Shown here: piece after piece, positions 27,439 to 36,372 of the stretch
How the letters are laid out: every line of letters begins with the position of its first letter
How positions within the stretch are numbered: the stretch's first letter is position 1
From: Bradyrhizobium sp. 186
GTDB taxonomy: Bacteria; Pseudomonadota; Alphaproteobacteria; Rhizobiales; Xanthobacteraceae
DNA length: 64,000 nt
Direction of reading: 5' to 3'
Assembly: GCF_023101685.1 (NCBI RefSeq)
Contig: NZ_CP082164.1
Location: forward strand, 1,612,001-1,676,000
The notes under the pieces: generated by a model
What the model was told of the DNA's origin: nothing
The model's input: the letters and a program-made list of their open reading frames with translations, nothing else
Databases searched by the model: none
Position numbers and translations under genes: made by a program

Positions 27439-28113
27439 TCAATATTGGGGCCGATGGGTCTCAACCCATTTGCGCGCGTGCTCGACGGGCTCGCCGATGT
27501 GCGGAGCGACCATTGCCCAAACTTTGGTGACGGCGGGCTGCGCCTCCATTCGCGCACGCCACGCCGTGATCCGCGGCCGGGTCTTGAGCATCTCATGGCC
27601 TTCCGGCGTCATGCTCAAACTGGTCAGGGTGGGGAGAACAAAGAAATCAGCCAGCGTCAGTTGGTCGCCAAGTAGGTAAACCGCGTCCGTGCACAGTTCG
27701 CACTCCATCACGTCCAGTGCGATCGCGATGCGCGGCAAGGCGTGAGCGACCACCTTCTCGTCTGAAGCAATTCCGAGCGCGGGATAGATCAGCCGCTCAT
27801 GGCTCAGATGATAGGACATATAGGGATAGTAATAGCTGCTCACGGCACTGATCCATTGATGCATCCTGGCGCGTTCGCGCATGTCCCTTGGCTGAAGTGC
27901 AGGACCGAAGGCTTCGTCGACATAAAGGGCGATCGCCGAAGTTTCGTAGATGCGGAAACCCGCGTGATCCAGGATCGGCACGCGGTTGAACGGATGCAAC
28001 GACAGATGGGCTGGGCTCCCCATCTCCGGTTCGAGATCGTGAAAATCGAATGCGACCTTCTTGTGCGTCAGGACGAGCCGGACGATGTTGACGAAGGTGC
28101 TGATCGGAAACAC
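27439..28113 (-). CDS. Glutathione S-transferase, N-terminus apparently truncated
   Basis: The sequence begins FPISTFVNIVRLVLTHKKVAF and continues through a normal thioredoxin-like domain (NRVPILDHAGFRIYETSAIALYVDE) and an all-helical C-domain, 224 residues. The first beta strand (usually M-x-L-Y) is missing and only a GTG begins the frame. Just upstream the sequence changes to the high-GC segment of the FtsH-like gene. The simplest reading is that the first few codons were replaced at a recombination junction near 28113. It may still be translated from the GTG. Confidence 0.75.
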   Translation of the reverse strand: MFPISTFVNIVRLVLTHKKVAFDFHDLEPEMGSPAHLSLHPFNRVPILDHAGFRIYETSAIALYVDEAFGPALQPRDMRERARMHQWISAVSSYYYPYMSYHLSHERLIYPALGIASDEKVVAHALPRIAIALDVMECELCTDAVYLLGDQLTLADFFVLPTLTSLSMTPEGHEMLKTRPRITAWRARMEAQPAVTKVWAMVAPHIGEPVEHARKWVETHRPQY

Positions 28114-28180
28114 CGGCTTCGAGGAGAGCGCGAGCCGCGAAGGATGCCCCCCGAGCGCGCCGCGGATCGCCGCGGCGTTG

Positions 28181-30136
28181 ATGCTCGCGCGCGCCTTTGA
28201 CGCTTCGCCGGCCGCGGCGCAGGACCTGCTGTCGGGGGGCGCTCCCGTCGTTGTCGACGTCGCCGACGGCGCGCTGCTCGATGCGCTGAAGGGCGAGTGG
28301 CGCGGGATGTTCTTCGACGACGCGTCGCGGTTGATCGATCTGGTCAGGACCGCTCCCGGCCGTCGCTGTGCGCTCGACGGCGCCTACATCATGCTGAAGG
28401 AGCCGCTCAAGGACGCCGCGAAGGAGCGTCTCGAACGTGTCGCCGTCGACATGTGCGGCTACGCGCTGCCGTTCGTCGCGTTCTCGCCCGACGGCCGCAC
28501 CTGCCTGCCGAAGGTGGTGAACGACGCGGCGCGGCACCGGATCGAAGTGCCGACGCTCGATCTCGCGACGGTCGCGCGCACGATCCGCGCCGTGACCGGC
28601 GTCAAGACGGCGGTGGACCTTCCGGCCGAGACGGTGCGCGCTCTCGGCGTCGGAGACCTCGCTGCCGCCATCCGCTTCGACCGGACGCCGGAGGCGTGCG
28701 TCGACGAACTGCACCGTCTCGCCACCCTGAAGAGTGCAGAACGGCCATCGCGCGGTCTGCTCCTATCCGAGATCCACGGCATGGCCGAGGCGCGCGCCTG
28801 GGCCGACGACGCGATCACGGGGCTCGCCGCCTGGCGACGGGGTGAGGCCACCACCTGGGACGATTCGGTCTCAAGCGCTGTGATGCTCGCGGGGCCGCCC
28901 GGCGTCGGCAAGACATTGTTCGCCGAGGCCTTTGCGCGGAGCGCGTTGGGCGAGGACTCGAAATCCGGCATCCCGCTGATCGTCTGCTCGTATTATTCGT
29001 GGCAGGCAGAGGGCCACTTGGGTGATTTCCTGGCGGCCATGCGCCGCGACTTCGCCTCCGCCCGCGCGTGTGCGCCTTGTGTGATTCTGCTCGAGGAGTG
29101 CGACAGCTTCGTCGACCGCCGTGGCGTCAAGCATTCGCACTCGGACTACGTCAGGAACTGCGTCAACGCCCTTCTCGAGGAGGTCGACGGCGTGCGCCGG
29201 CGGGAAGGCGTATTCCTGATCGGCTGCACCAACGAGGTCGAAGCCTGCGAGCCGGCATTGCTGCGCGCCGGCCGCTTCGAGAACGTGGTTCGCATCGGTC
29301 TGCCCGATCCCGCCGAGCTCGAGAAGATCTTCCGGGTGCGCTTGAAGGGCGATCTCGTCGGCGCCGACATCTCTGCCGTCGTGGCGTCGGCGGCCGGCAT
29401 GACAGGCGCCGATGCGGAGCGCGCGGTCAAGGACGCGCGCCGTGTGGCACGGCGCGAGAACCGCGAGCTCCGGCTCGACGACCTTCGTCATGCCGTCTTC
29501 GGCGACGATGACCGCTCCGACGAGCTGCGCTGGCGGACGGCAGTCCATGAAGCGGGTCACGCCCTGGTTGACGTGCTGCGCTTCGGCGCCGACGGCGTCG
29601 TCGCCAACATTACGCGCACGGACCAGCGGCTCGGGATGTCGATGCGCACGGCGAAGCTCGCGTTCGAGGGCACGGCGACCGCCTATCGCTTCCGAATCGA
29701 GGTCCTGCTGGCCGGCCGCGCCGCGGAGGAAGTCCTGCTCGGCGAGGCGTCCGACGGCGCTCGGGAGGATCTCGCGGAGGCTACCAGGCTCAGCTGCGCG
29801 ATGCTGGGCGGGCTCGGTTTGTCGGGGCCTTCGCCCTTGACGCATCTCGGGGACCTGCGCCGCGCCGAGGAGTTTCTCCGCTACGTCGACATCCGCGCCG
29901 CAGTGGGAATCGAGCTCGCCGAGGCAGATAGCGCCTGTCATGACTTGCTCGAGGCTAACCGATCGACGCTGATCGGGGTGGCGCGCCAGCTGTTCGAGCG
30001 GAGCAGCATCGTCGGCGCCGAGATCGCCGCGATGCTCGAGGCCGCTCGTTCGAAGGAGTCGCCGAAGCCGGCGACGCCGGAGCGCGGCGTTGTCCTGCGC
30101 CTCGTCGACGACCCCGGCCGGCAGGAGGGGCCGTGA
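28181..30136 (+). CDS. Soluble FtsH-like AAA+ / M41 metallopeptidase
   Basis: The 651-residue protein has an N-terminal region of about 200 residues unlike FtsH and without membrane helices. An AAA+ domain follows: Walker A GPPGVGKT near residue 238, Walker B VILLEECDS, then IGCTNEVEACEPALLRAGRFE. Next is an M41 peptidase with HEAGH at residue 456 and the downstream acidic AEEVLLGEASDGAREDLAEAT, likely holding the third zinc ligand. The open frame extends upstream to 28061 across the junction with the GST gene, so the native start may be lost; the ATG at 28181 is the first plausible one. It is convergent with a plasmid-type relaxase. Confidence 0.8.
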   Translation: MLARAFDASPAAAQDLLSGGAPVVVDVADGALLDALKGEWRGMFFDDASRLIDLVRTAPGRRCALDGAYIMLKEPLKDAAKERLERVAVDMCGYALPFVAFSPDGRTCLPKVVNDAARHRIEVPTLDLATVARTIRAVTGVKTAVDLPAETVRALGVGDLAAAIRFDRTPEACVDELHRLATLKSAERPSRGLLLSEIHGMAEARAWADDAITGLAAWRRGEATTWDDSVSSAVMLAGPPGVGKTLFAEAFARSALGEDSKSGIPLIVCSYYSWQAEGHLGDFLAAMRRDFASARACAPCVILLEECDSFVDRRGVKHSHSDYVRNCVNALLEEVDGVRRREGVFLIGCTNEVEACEPALLRAGRFENVVRIGLPDPAELEKIFRVRLKGDLVGADISAVVASAAGMTGADAERAVKDARRVARRENRELRLDDLRHAVFGDDDRSDELRWRTAVHEAGHALVDVLRFGADGVVANITRTDQRLGMSMRTAKLAFEGTATAYRFRIEVLLAGRAAEEVLLGEASDGAREDLAEATRLSCAMLGGLGLSGPSPLTHLGDLRRAEEFLRYVDIRAAVGIELAEADSACHDLLEANRSTLIGVARQLFERSSIVGAEIAAMLEAARSKESPKPATPERGVVLRLVDDPGRQEGP

Positions 30137-30190
30137 CGGCGGCGCTGCATTGCCTGGAGAATGGTGATTACGCGAGCCGAAGGGTTCATT

Positions 30191-31189
30191 TTACGAAGGT
30201 GACGGCTGCCCGATCCCGTGCTCTTCCAGAAGAGCCAGAGCGGACTGAAGTGCTTCCTCCTTGAGAGCAAGTTCGCTTTCCAGCTTGGTCGTCAGCTTCT
30301 GCTGCTCCGAGAGCAACTGCCGGGCCTTTTGCTGCAACGCCTCAATGCGCTGATGCATCTGCATCGTGACGTCGTTCACGCGCGCCTGCGCCACCGCCTG
30401 GGTCTTCGCGATCCGATCGTCGATGACCTGCTTCGCCTGGGCCTTCGCCTTCTCGAGATCGATCATGAGGCTAGCGCGGGCTTTCGCCAGCGACTTGGCC
30501 TGGCGCTGCTGTTCGGTCCACTCCTCGCGGGTCAGGCGCTGCCGGCGCGGCCCCAGCCTGGTGAGGCCGCAGTGGGAGGCGACGTTCTCGTAATAGTCGT
30601 CCTGCAGGGCCTTCATGGCGGCCTTGTAGGCTCGCTTCTGCTCGTGCTTGGTCTCGCCGCGCGCCTTCGACGCCGCCGTTGCCTCGTAGCCCGGGTGCAC
30701 GCTCTGAATCTGGAGCTGTCCGTTCTTCGGGAGGTCCGGGGTGATCACCCAGTGAACATGCGGGTGCGGTTCATCCAGATGCTCGACCACGCACTGGAGC
30801 GCGTCGCCCCACGTGTCGGCCAGCCAGCCGATGGTCAAGGTGCGCCAGTGTTCGTACGCCGCCGCCTTCTGTGGATCGGCCTCAATATCGGCGACCGTGT
30901 CGGGCCAGCTCGCGACGCCGACCGCGACGACCGGGGTGTCGCACCGCACCTTGTGGCCACGCTGATCAACGGCTGCATCGGCCTGCGTCGAAGCCAACGC
31001 GAATGCCTCCTGCGGGTCACAGCCGAACACAATTTTCGGCACCCTCGGCTCCGCCACGTGACTGCAGGCATGCGGTGCCCGCACCATCTCGTCGCGGATA
31101 TCGAAAAGCGAAGGATTTCGCTTTTTGGAACGCCACTTGTGGGCGCCGCGGCGGGCATATACGTTCAGTCGAAAGAACTGAAATCCCAT
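30191..31189 (-). CDS. MobV/Pre-type relaxase (plasmid mobilisation)
   Basis: The 332-residue protein starts MGFQFFRLNVYARRG at 31189, ten bases after GGAGGAG. A second ATG at 31198 is too close to that site. The N-terminal half is a Mob/Pre domain with the metal-binding HLDEPHPHVHWVI (HxH preceded by an acidic residue), the signature of relaxases that nick an origin of transfer. The C-terminal 130 residues are a long Ala/Lys/Gln/Glu coiled coil. It shows that this segment came from a mobilisable plasmid or integrative element. Confidence 0.85.
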   Translation of the reverse strand: MGFQFFRLNVYARRGAHKWRSKKRNPSLFDIRDEMVRAPHACSHVAEPRVPKIVFGCDPQEAFALASTQADAAVDQRGHKVRCDTPVVAVGVASWPDTVADIEADPQKAAAYEHWRTLTIGWLADTWGDALQCVVEHLDEPHPHVHWVITPDLPKNGQLQIQSVHPGYEATAASKARGETKHEQKRAYKAAMKALQDDYYENVASHCGLTRLGPRRQRLTREEWTEQQRQAKSLAKARASLMIDLEKAKAQAKQVIDDRIAKTQAVAQARVNDVTMQMHQRIEALQQKARQLLSEQQKLTTKLESELALKEEALQSALALLEEHGIGQPSPS

Positions 31190-31331
31190 GGTTAGCATTC
31201 TCCTCCCGCTCACCATGGCCGAGGAGGCTGCAAGAGGGAAGAAAGCAGCGAACCCGGTATTCGGCGACATCTAGTCGGTTCACTAGATGTCGTTCGCCGG
31301 CTTTACGGTCCGATGATTGCTGCCCGGCCCT

Positions 31332-31679
31332 CTACTCCAACGTCCGGTCGGGCAGGAGGGAGGCGTCCGGATGCTCGTTCGGCCCTGACTGTTCCGCCCT
31401 TTCGAGCCGGTGTCGCAGGACAGGGCGGCTGACAGCACCCGGAAGGACGCCCTGTCGCACCAGCAGGTCCTCCATCGCAACGAGCATGAGGTCGTTCAGC
31501 CGGCATCCCTGGGTGGCCGCCAATATGCGTAGCGCGCCATGAAGGTCCGGCCTCATAGAGACGGTCGTCCGCAGGGTTTCCCCGGCCGGGCCCTGAGATC
31601 GATTGGACTGCGAATAGGTGAGGGCATCGCGAAGATGCCGCGAGCCTGCGTTGAGAGCTTCCTTGGGATTACGGCTCAT
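31332..31679 (-). CDS. Ribbon-helix-helix protein, probable ParB/omega-like partner of ParA
   Basis: The 115-residue protein starts at 31679, overlapping the end of parA by 11 bp. The core ETLRTTVSMRPDLHGALRILAATQGCRLNDLMLVAMEDLLVRQG has the strand-helix-helix pattern of RHH DNA-binding proteins, with a basic N-terminal tail. In type Ib partition systems a small ParA is followed by a small RHH protein that binds an iterated centromere and represses the operon. Both features are present here. A pure CopG-type mobilisation accessory role is the alternative. Confidence 0.75.
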   Translation of the reverse strand: MSRNPKEALNAGSRHLRDALTYSQSNRSQGPAGETLRTTVSMRPDLHGALRILAATQGCRLNDLMLVAMEDLLVRQGVLPGAVSRPVLRHRLERAEQSGPNEHPDASLLPDRTLE

Positions 31680-32298
31680 TGAGTACCTCCAGTCGGCGCA
31701 AAATCCACTCGGTGACGATCTGAACCTCGGCGGCTGCGCGGCCTTCCGGCTCATATTCGAGAACCCCCATGCCGACGGCGATGGCGTCCTGATACGCGAA
31801 GCGGTAGGCAAGTTGTCCCTGCACAACGGTGCCCAACATGCGGTGGTTATCGATCCATTGGATGAGGCGGGAGCTCAGGGTCGGCGGCGTTTGGGACAGA
31901 AGGATTGCAAAAGCGATGCCGTGATCACGAAACAGGTTCCTGAGACGCATTGCGACCGACGTCGCCAGCATGGTGGGCTGGGTAACGATGAGAGCAAGAT
32001 CGGCCGCTTTGACCGCGCCAGCGATCGTCCGGCCGTCGTGCGCCGGCGTGTCAACGATAACAAGATCGAACTGGTGACGATTGCGTGCGAGCCACCCGGA
32101 AAGCTCGTCAGCACGCAGATCTACCACACACGGCCACCGCTTTCTTCTCAGGCTCCTCCACAACTGCAGCGATCCCTGCGGGTCCGTGTCCAGCAAGGCG
32201 ACGCGATAGCCGCGGAGCGCTGTCGCCACGGCAATATTCAGGGACGTGGTAGTTTTCCCTGTCCCACCCTTCTGTTGAACTGTCGCCAAAACTTTCAT
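31669..32298 (-). CDS. parA: ParA-family partition ATPase
   Basis: The 209-residue protein lacks the N-terminal HTH of P1-type ParA, so it belongs to the small type Ib group. The deviant Walker A QQKGGTGKTT, LLDTDPQG, and VIVDTPAH motifs are intact. The ATG at 32298 begins the first beta strand (MKVLATVQQ); an ATG at 32322 is possible. The tandem repeat array lies about 210 bp upstream in the likely centromere position. Confidence 0.9.
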   Translation of the reverse strand: MKVLATVQQKGGTGKTTTSLNIAVATALRGYRVALLDTDPQGSLQLWRSLRRKRWPCVVDLRADELSGWLARNRHQFDLVIVDTPAHDGRTIAGAVKAADLALIVTQPTMLATSVAMRLRNLFRDHGIAFAILLSQTPPTLSSRLIQWIDNHRMLGTVVQGQLAYRFAYQDAIAVGMGVLEYEPEGRAAAEVQIVTEWILRRLEVLNEP

Positions 32299-32376
32299 TT
32301 GCCCGCGCCCACTTTCGGTCATCGAGCATTCCAGCTGGGCGCTCGCGGATCAAATTGCGCAATCGAGAGCAAAATT

Positions 32377-32456
32377 TGTGGACAGTCCCTGATGGACTCA
32401 GGCGAGATTCTGCGTTTGGAAAAAGAACCGGTAAAAATCGGACAAGCTTGTCCACA
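32377..32456. promoter_or_regulatory. Palindrome and DnaA-box-like sites upstream of parA
   Basis: A perfect 14-bp palindrome, GGACAAGCTTGTCC, lies at 32440-32453. It overlaps TTGTCCACA (one mismatch to the DnaA box TTATCCACA) at 32448-32456. An inverted TGTGGACA is at 32377-32384. They may mark a replication origin remnant or the parA operator. Confidence 0.4.
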
Positions 32457-32510
32457 GCTAAATCCGTCGAAACCGCCACTGCGCCTGACATAGGACTGGA
32501 CAGGGGCCGA

Positions 32511-32703
32511 CACTGCATCACTGCATCACTGCATCACTGCATCACTGCATCACTGCATCACTGCATCACTGCATCACTGCATCACTGCATCACTGCATCA
32601 CTGCATCACTGCATCACTGCATCACTGCATCACTGCATCACTGCATCACTGCATCACTGCATCACTGCATCACTGCATCACTGCATCACTGCATCACTGC
32701 ATC
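32511..32703. repeat. Tandem array of about 24 copies of an 8-bp unit
   Basis: CACTGCAT is repeated without interruption or visible variation for 193 bp. The + strand reading contains ATCACT in each unit, close to the WATCACW heptads bound by the RHH partition protein omega of plasmid pSM19035. It lies upstream of a parA and RHH gene pair, so a parS-type centromere is the leading interpretation. Because 8 bp times 3 is 24, one frame stays open across it, but no real protein is implied. Confidence 0.95.
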
Positions 32704-32862
32704 GTATGCGTTGCACGACCGACCATCGCGGCCGTAGTCAGCCGAGCCAAGGGGTCCATAGCGAGCAATACATCCATACGCTCGAACTTGTCCGTGAATG
32801 CATCGTAGGCCTTAATGGCGAAATCGTCTGCCACCGCGGGTCGGCGCGCGTCGTTCAACCTT

Positions 32863-33450
32863 TCACTTTGTCCTTAGCAGTGCGAACAGCGGGCGGACGA
32901 CACCGGTCAGGAGCTCGCGTTCCGAGCTGGTCCGCGCCAGCACGCGGATGCCTAGCATTGCGCCTAGGAAGAGGCGGGCCAGGTCGGTTGCCGGCAGCTT
33001 GGTTCGAATTGTCCCGTCTGACTGGCCGCGGACAATGCAATCGCGCATGTACTTCTCAATTTGGGCGAAGACGGTCGTAACCAGATCGCGGAAGTCAGCG
33101 TCATGCGGGGCGACCTCGAGCGCGGTATTGACGACGAAGCATCCCTTCTGCAGGGCATCGGCTTGCGTCTCCTCTATGAGAGCATCGAAGTACCGCTCCA
33201 ACGCGCGTAAGGGTGGTTCATCGCTCCCGAAAATCGCAGAGCAGGACTCGAGTGCCCGACGGACGTACCGATCGAGCACGAGGTGGTAGATGGCCTTCTT
33301 GTCACCGAACGCATTGTAGAGGCTCGGCGTGGTCATGCCGGTGCGATCGGAGAGATCGCGCATCGATGTCGCCTCATAGCCATTATTCCAGAAACGTTGT
33401 GTTGCGGCTTCTAGCACCGTGTCTTCATCGAATTCCCTAGGCCTGGCCAT
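32863..33450 (-). CDS. TetR-family regulator
   Basis: The 195-residue protein has an N-terminal HTH (EAATQRFWNNGYEATSMRDLSDRTGMTTPSLYNAFGDK) and a C-domain of the TetR_C type seen in AcrR-like regulators (GCFVVNTALEVAPHD...GTIRTKLPATDLARLFLGAMLGIRVLAR). It is divergent from the Tat-exported hydrolase, and the shared promoter region carries palindromic sites, so it probably represses both genes. Confidence 0.88.
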   Translation of the reverse strand: MARPREFDEDTVLEAATQRFWNNGYEATSMRDLSDRTGMTTPSLYNAFGDKKAIYHLVLDRYVRRALESCSAIFGSDEPPLRALERYFDALIEETQADALQKGCFVVNTALEVAPHDADFRDLVTTVFAQIEKYMRDCIVRGQSDGTIRTKLPATDLARLFLGAMLGIRVLARTSSERELLTGVVRPLFALLRTK

Positions 33451-33496
33451 CTAGATTTGTCTGCCACTGGTGAGAGCAATAGCTTGCTGCCGTGTT

Positions 33497-33548
33497 TTAT
33501 CACATTCGTTAGAAAAATCTATTGCATGTTTTATTACGGTCGTTATAA
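33497..33548. promoter_or_regulatory. Likely TetR operators between divergent genes
   Basis: TTATTACGGTCGTTATAA (33531-33548) is an almost perfect 18-bp palindrome. A degenerate copy, TTATCACATTCGTTAGAA (33497-33514), lies 34 bp upstream in the same register. Location between the TetR gene and its divergent neighbour supports operator function. Confidence 0.55.
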
Positions 33549-33667
33549 AATACATTGAGCCGATGCGGTGCCCGGCTTCGCCCACCGATAGTCGGAGACT
33601 TTATCCCGGCTTCGGCACGGCTCTTTGCACGCACACATCGACCGCGATCTGCACAGGAGGAATTCGC

Positions 33668-34663
33668 ATGATCAAGCACCTCAATCGCCGCGAGTTTCTG
33701 AGCGCGACCGCTATCGGCCTGGGCGCGGTGACCCAGTTCACACTAACGGGTGCGGCACGCGCCCAAACCAGGAGCGAACAGATGAGCGAGCATGTCCAAG
33801 TAGATGGGATTTATTCCTTCCCGGCTGTGATGCAGACGCGAACGATCGAAACCAACGGTACATCCATCCATGTGCGGGTCGGCGGTCAAGGCCCGGCGGT
33901 GGTCCTTGTGCACGGCTTCGGCACCTCGGGCGACATGTGGGGTCACCTGACGAGTGCCCTCATCAAGGATCACACGATTATCATACCCGACTTGCGTGGG
34001 TCTGGCCTCTCGTCGAAGCCCGATGGCGGCTATGAGAAGAAGAATCTGGCGGTGGACGTGGTGGGCGTCCTGGATGTCCTGGGTGTGCGTACGTTCGAAT
34101 TGGTGACGCACGACATCGGCATTATGGTCGGCTACGCAATTGCCGCCACCCACCCGGAGCGCGTGACCCGATGGGTGGCGATCGATGCGCCGCTGCCCGG
34201 CATCGGCCCCTGGGAGAAAATCCTCCAGGAGCCGGCCATGTGGCACTTTGGCTTCGGTGGTAAGGACATGGAGCGTCTGGTCGCCGGCCGCGAGCGTATC
34301 TATCTCGACCGCTTCTGGAACGAACTTTCCCGGCACCCGGAGCGGTTTGATGAGGCGAAGCGCCAGCACTACGCCGCGCTCTATGCGCAACCCGGCGCAA
34401 TGCGAGCGGGCTTTGCCCAGTTCCTGTCGTTCAGCCAGGATGCGATCGATAACAAGGCGTTCCTTGCGAAAGGTAAGCTTCAGATGCCGGTCCTGGCCCT
34501 GGGTGGCGAAGCTACATTCGCTCCTATGATCGGTGAGGTGATCCGGGGTGTCGCCGATAATGTCGAAGTTGCGACGATCCCGGATTGCGGGCATTGGATC
34601 ACGGAAGAACAACCGGCCGCGACGACAAGACTTGTCGTCGACTTCCTGCCGCGCCGTTCGTGA
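33668..34663 (+). CDS. Tat-exported alpha/beta hydrolase, dehalogenase/epoxide hydrolase type
   Basis: The ATG at 33668 has AGGAGG upstream and starts a Tat signal (NRREFLSATAIGLGAV...ARAQ). The 331-residue protein has the oxyanion HGFGTSGDMW, the nucleophile elbow HDIGIMVGY with Asp rather than Ser (as in epoxide hydrolases and haloalkane/fluoroacetate dehalogenases), and the catalytic His in PDCGHWITEEQP. Cap domain residues are Trp/Phe-rich. It is likely induced by a hydrophobic substrate through the divergent TetR regulator. Confidence 0.85.
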   Translation: MIKHLNRREFLSATAIGLGAVTQFTLTGAARAQTRSEQMSEHVQVDGIYSFPAVMQTRTIETNGTSIHVRVGGQGPAVVLVHGFGTSGDMWGHLTSALIKDHTIIIPDLRGSGLSSKPDGGYEKKNLAVDVVGVLDVLGVRTFELVTHDIGIMVGYAIAATHPERVTRWVAIDAPLPGIGPWEKILQEPAMWHFGFGGKDMERLVAGRERIYLDRFWNELSRHPERFDEAKRQHYAALYAQPGAMRAGFAQFLSFSQDAIDNKAFLAKGKLQMPVLALGGEATFAPMIGEVIRGVADNVEVATIPDCGHWITEEQPAATTRLVVDFLPRRS

Positions 34664-34795
34664 GTTAGCTCGCGTTACGTCGTGCGGCGCCGCGCGGCTG
34701 GGTCCAACCGGCGCCGCAGCCCCGTCACAAGCAGGGGGACTTTCGTGACTTCTGGCCCCTCTAGGCGGATCTAGGTCACGGCTCAGGAGCGAGAT

Positions 34796-35996
34796 ATGAA
34801 CGCGTCGCCAAACATCGATCACGTCACCGCGCATTCGGATAGCGATGTTCTGCACTGGCTGACGAACGACACGCGCGACGAGCGTTTCCTCGACAATATT
34901 TTCGCTGAGCTGTGCCTTCGGCTCCAGCGAGCGGGCGTTCCGGTCAAACGGGCGACGCTTCATCTCATGATTGTCCATCCGCAGTGGCTCGGCTCCCGGA
35001 TCATGTGGGCCGACGGGATGCGCGAAGCCGAGCTTAGGAGAGTCGACTACGATGTCAGGGAGCGCTCCGACTACATCGACAGTCCCGCAAACGAACTCCA
35101 TGACGGGTCCGCCGAGGTACGCGAGAATCTGGAGCGCACCCCCGCGTTGAGTCGCAAGCACGTCTTCTATGATAGGATGCGGGCGAAAGGCCTCACTGAC
35201 TATGTGGCGTGGCCGCTGTACCATACATTGGGCAAGCGGCATATTGTGACCTTTGCAACCGACCAGCCCGGAGGTTTCGACGACGCGCATATCGCCGGCC
35301 TGTTAAGGCTGTTGCCTGTTCTGGCGTTGGTCAGCGAAATCCGTATGAAGAACCGGCTGGCGCGAACGCTGCTCGAAACCTATGTCGGGTCGCACGCCAG
35401 CGAACTCGTTCTGGCTGGCGCCACCAGGCGCGGAAGCGGAACGACGGTACGCGCCGCCATCATGATCTGTGATCTTCGCGATTTCACCCGGATCTCTGAC
35501 AACTGGCCGCAGCGATGACGTGATTGACATTCTGAACGGCTATTTCGACGCGATGTCGGAACCGATTGCACGGCATGGCGGGGAAATACTAAAATTTATG
35601 GGAGACGGTCTGCTCGCCATCTTTCCGCTCAGCAACCCGTCGGCCTGTGCAAATCTGCTGCATGCCGTGGCTGAGGCCCGCCAGGCCATGATTGCCTTGA
35701 ACGAAAAGAACGGCGAGACCGGCCGTGAGCCGCTCAATTATGGCATCGGCATCCATGTCGGCGACGTCATGTACGGCAATATCGGGTCACAGGCCCGGCT
35801 CGACTTCACGGTGATCGGTCCGGCGGTCAACATGGCTTCGCGTCTCGAAACCCTCACCAAACAACTGGGGCGAACGGTGCTGCTGTCCCGTGCGTTCGCG
35901 GACTTCGTCAACAGCGATTTCGACCTCGAACGCGTCGGCGAATATCCGGTGCGCGGCTTCAGTGATCCAATCGAGCTGTTTGCGTATCACGGCTGA
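34796..35996 (+). pseudogene. Class III adenylate/guanylate cyclase, frameshifted
   Basis: The first frame (34796-35518) holds an unrecognised sensory N-domain and the start of the catalytic domain, MICDLRDFTRISDNWP. The second frame continues SDDVIDILNGYFDAMSEPIARHGG, ILKFMGDGLLAIFP, GIGIHVGDVMYGNIGS and VIGPAVNMASRLE to 35996. The break is within about 10 bp of 35505. Metal Asp residues (ICD and GDG) are present on opposite sides of the break, so neither half alone can be active. Confidence 0.88.
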
Positions 35997-36372
35997 ATGC
36001 TGGTCCATTGGTCAACGCCGGAGCTCCCCGAGCGGATTTAATCGGCCTGGGGAGCCCGCTGATGCCGATCGGCGGGCGAGAGACCGCTTCGGACCGCGTA
36101 AGATCCTGCGCCACTCACAAAGCGGCTGTCGGACATGGCTTCCAAATAGTTCTCGCCGTCGAGCGCGCCACACAAAGTTCTTACTTGCATTGTACCAACT
36201 AGTATGTACGATTTAACGAGGCTTAGGAGATGCCCAAGCAATCCCTTTATCTTGAGCTGACTGCGCGCGCGTACCCGCGTTCAACACCATGAACGACAAG
36301 CGAGGCACAACGGACAGGTGCGCCGACCTACTATCGTTGTGCCCCGCACTGGCCACCAAAGACTAAGCAATC
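35997..36372. other. Intergenic region, no gene seen
   Basis: No coding sequence, RNA gene or repeat is supported. A GCTCCCC...GGGGAGC stem with a long loop near 36023-36054 lacks a U-run. Confidence 0.4.

Noticed and set aside
28061..28180. Upstream start of the FtsH-like gene at 28061
   Set aside because: The first part of that frame is antisense to GST codons, so it is likely a fusion created by the junction rather than the native start.
32511..32703. CRISPR array or coding repeat
   Set aside because: The unit is 8 bp with no spacers, and the open frame across it is a by-product of 24-bp periodicity.
27439..32862. tRNA-based integration site for the plasmid-like segment
   Set aside because: No tRNA-like sequence or flanking att repeats could be found by eye near 28.1 kb or 32.8 kb.
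33743..35290. 515-codon minus frame
   Set aside because: Antisense to the alpha/beta hydrolase and cyclase genes, which have catalytic motifs and ribosome sites.
36023..36054. Possible terminator hairpin
   Set aside because: Loop over 15 bases and no U-run on either side.
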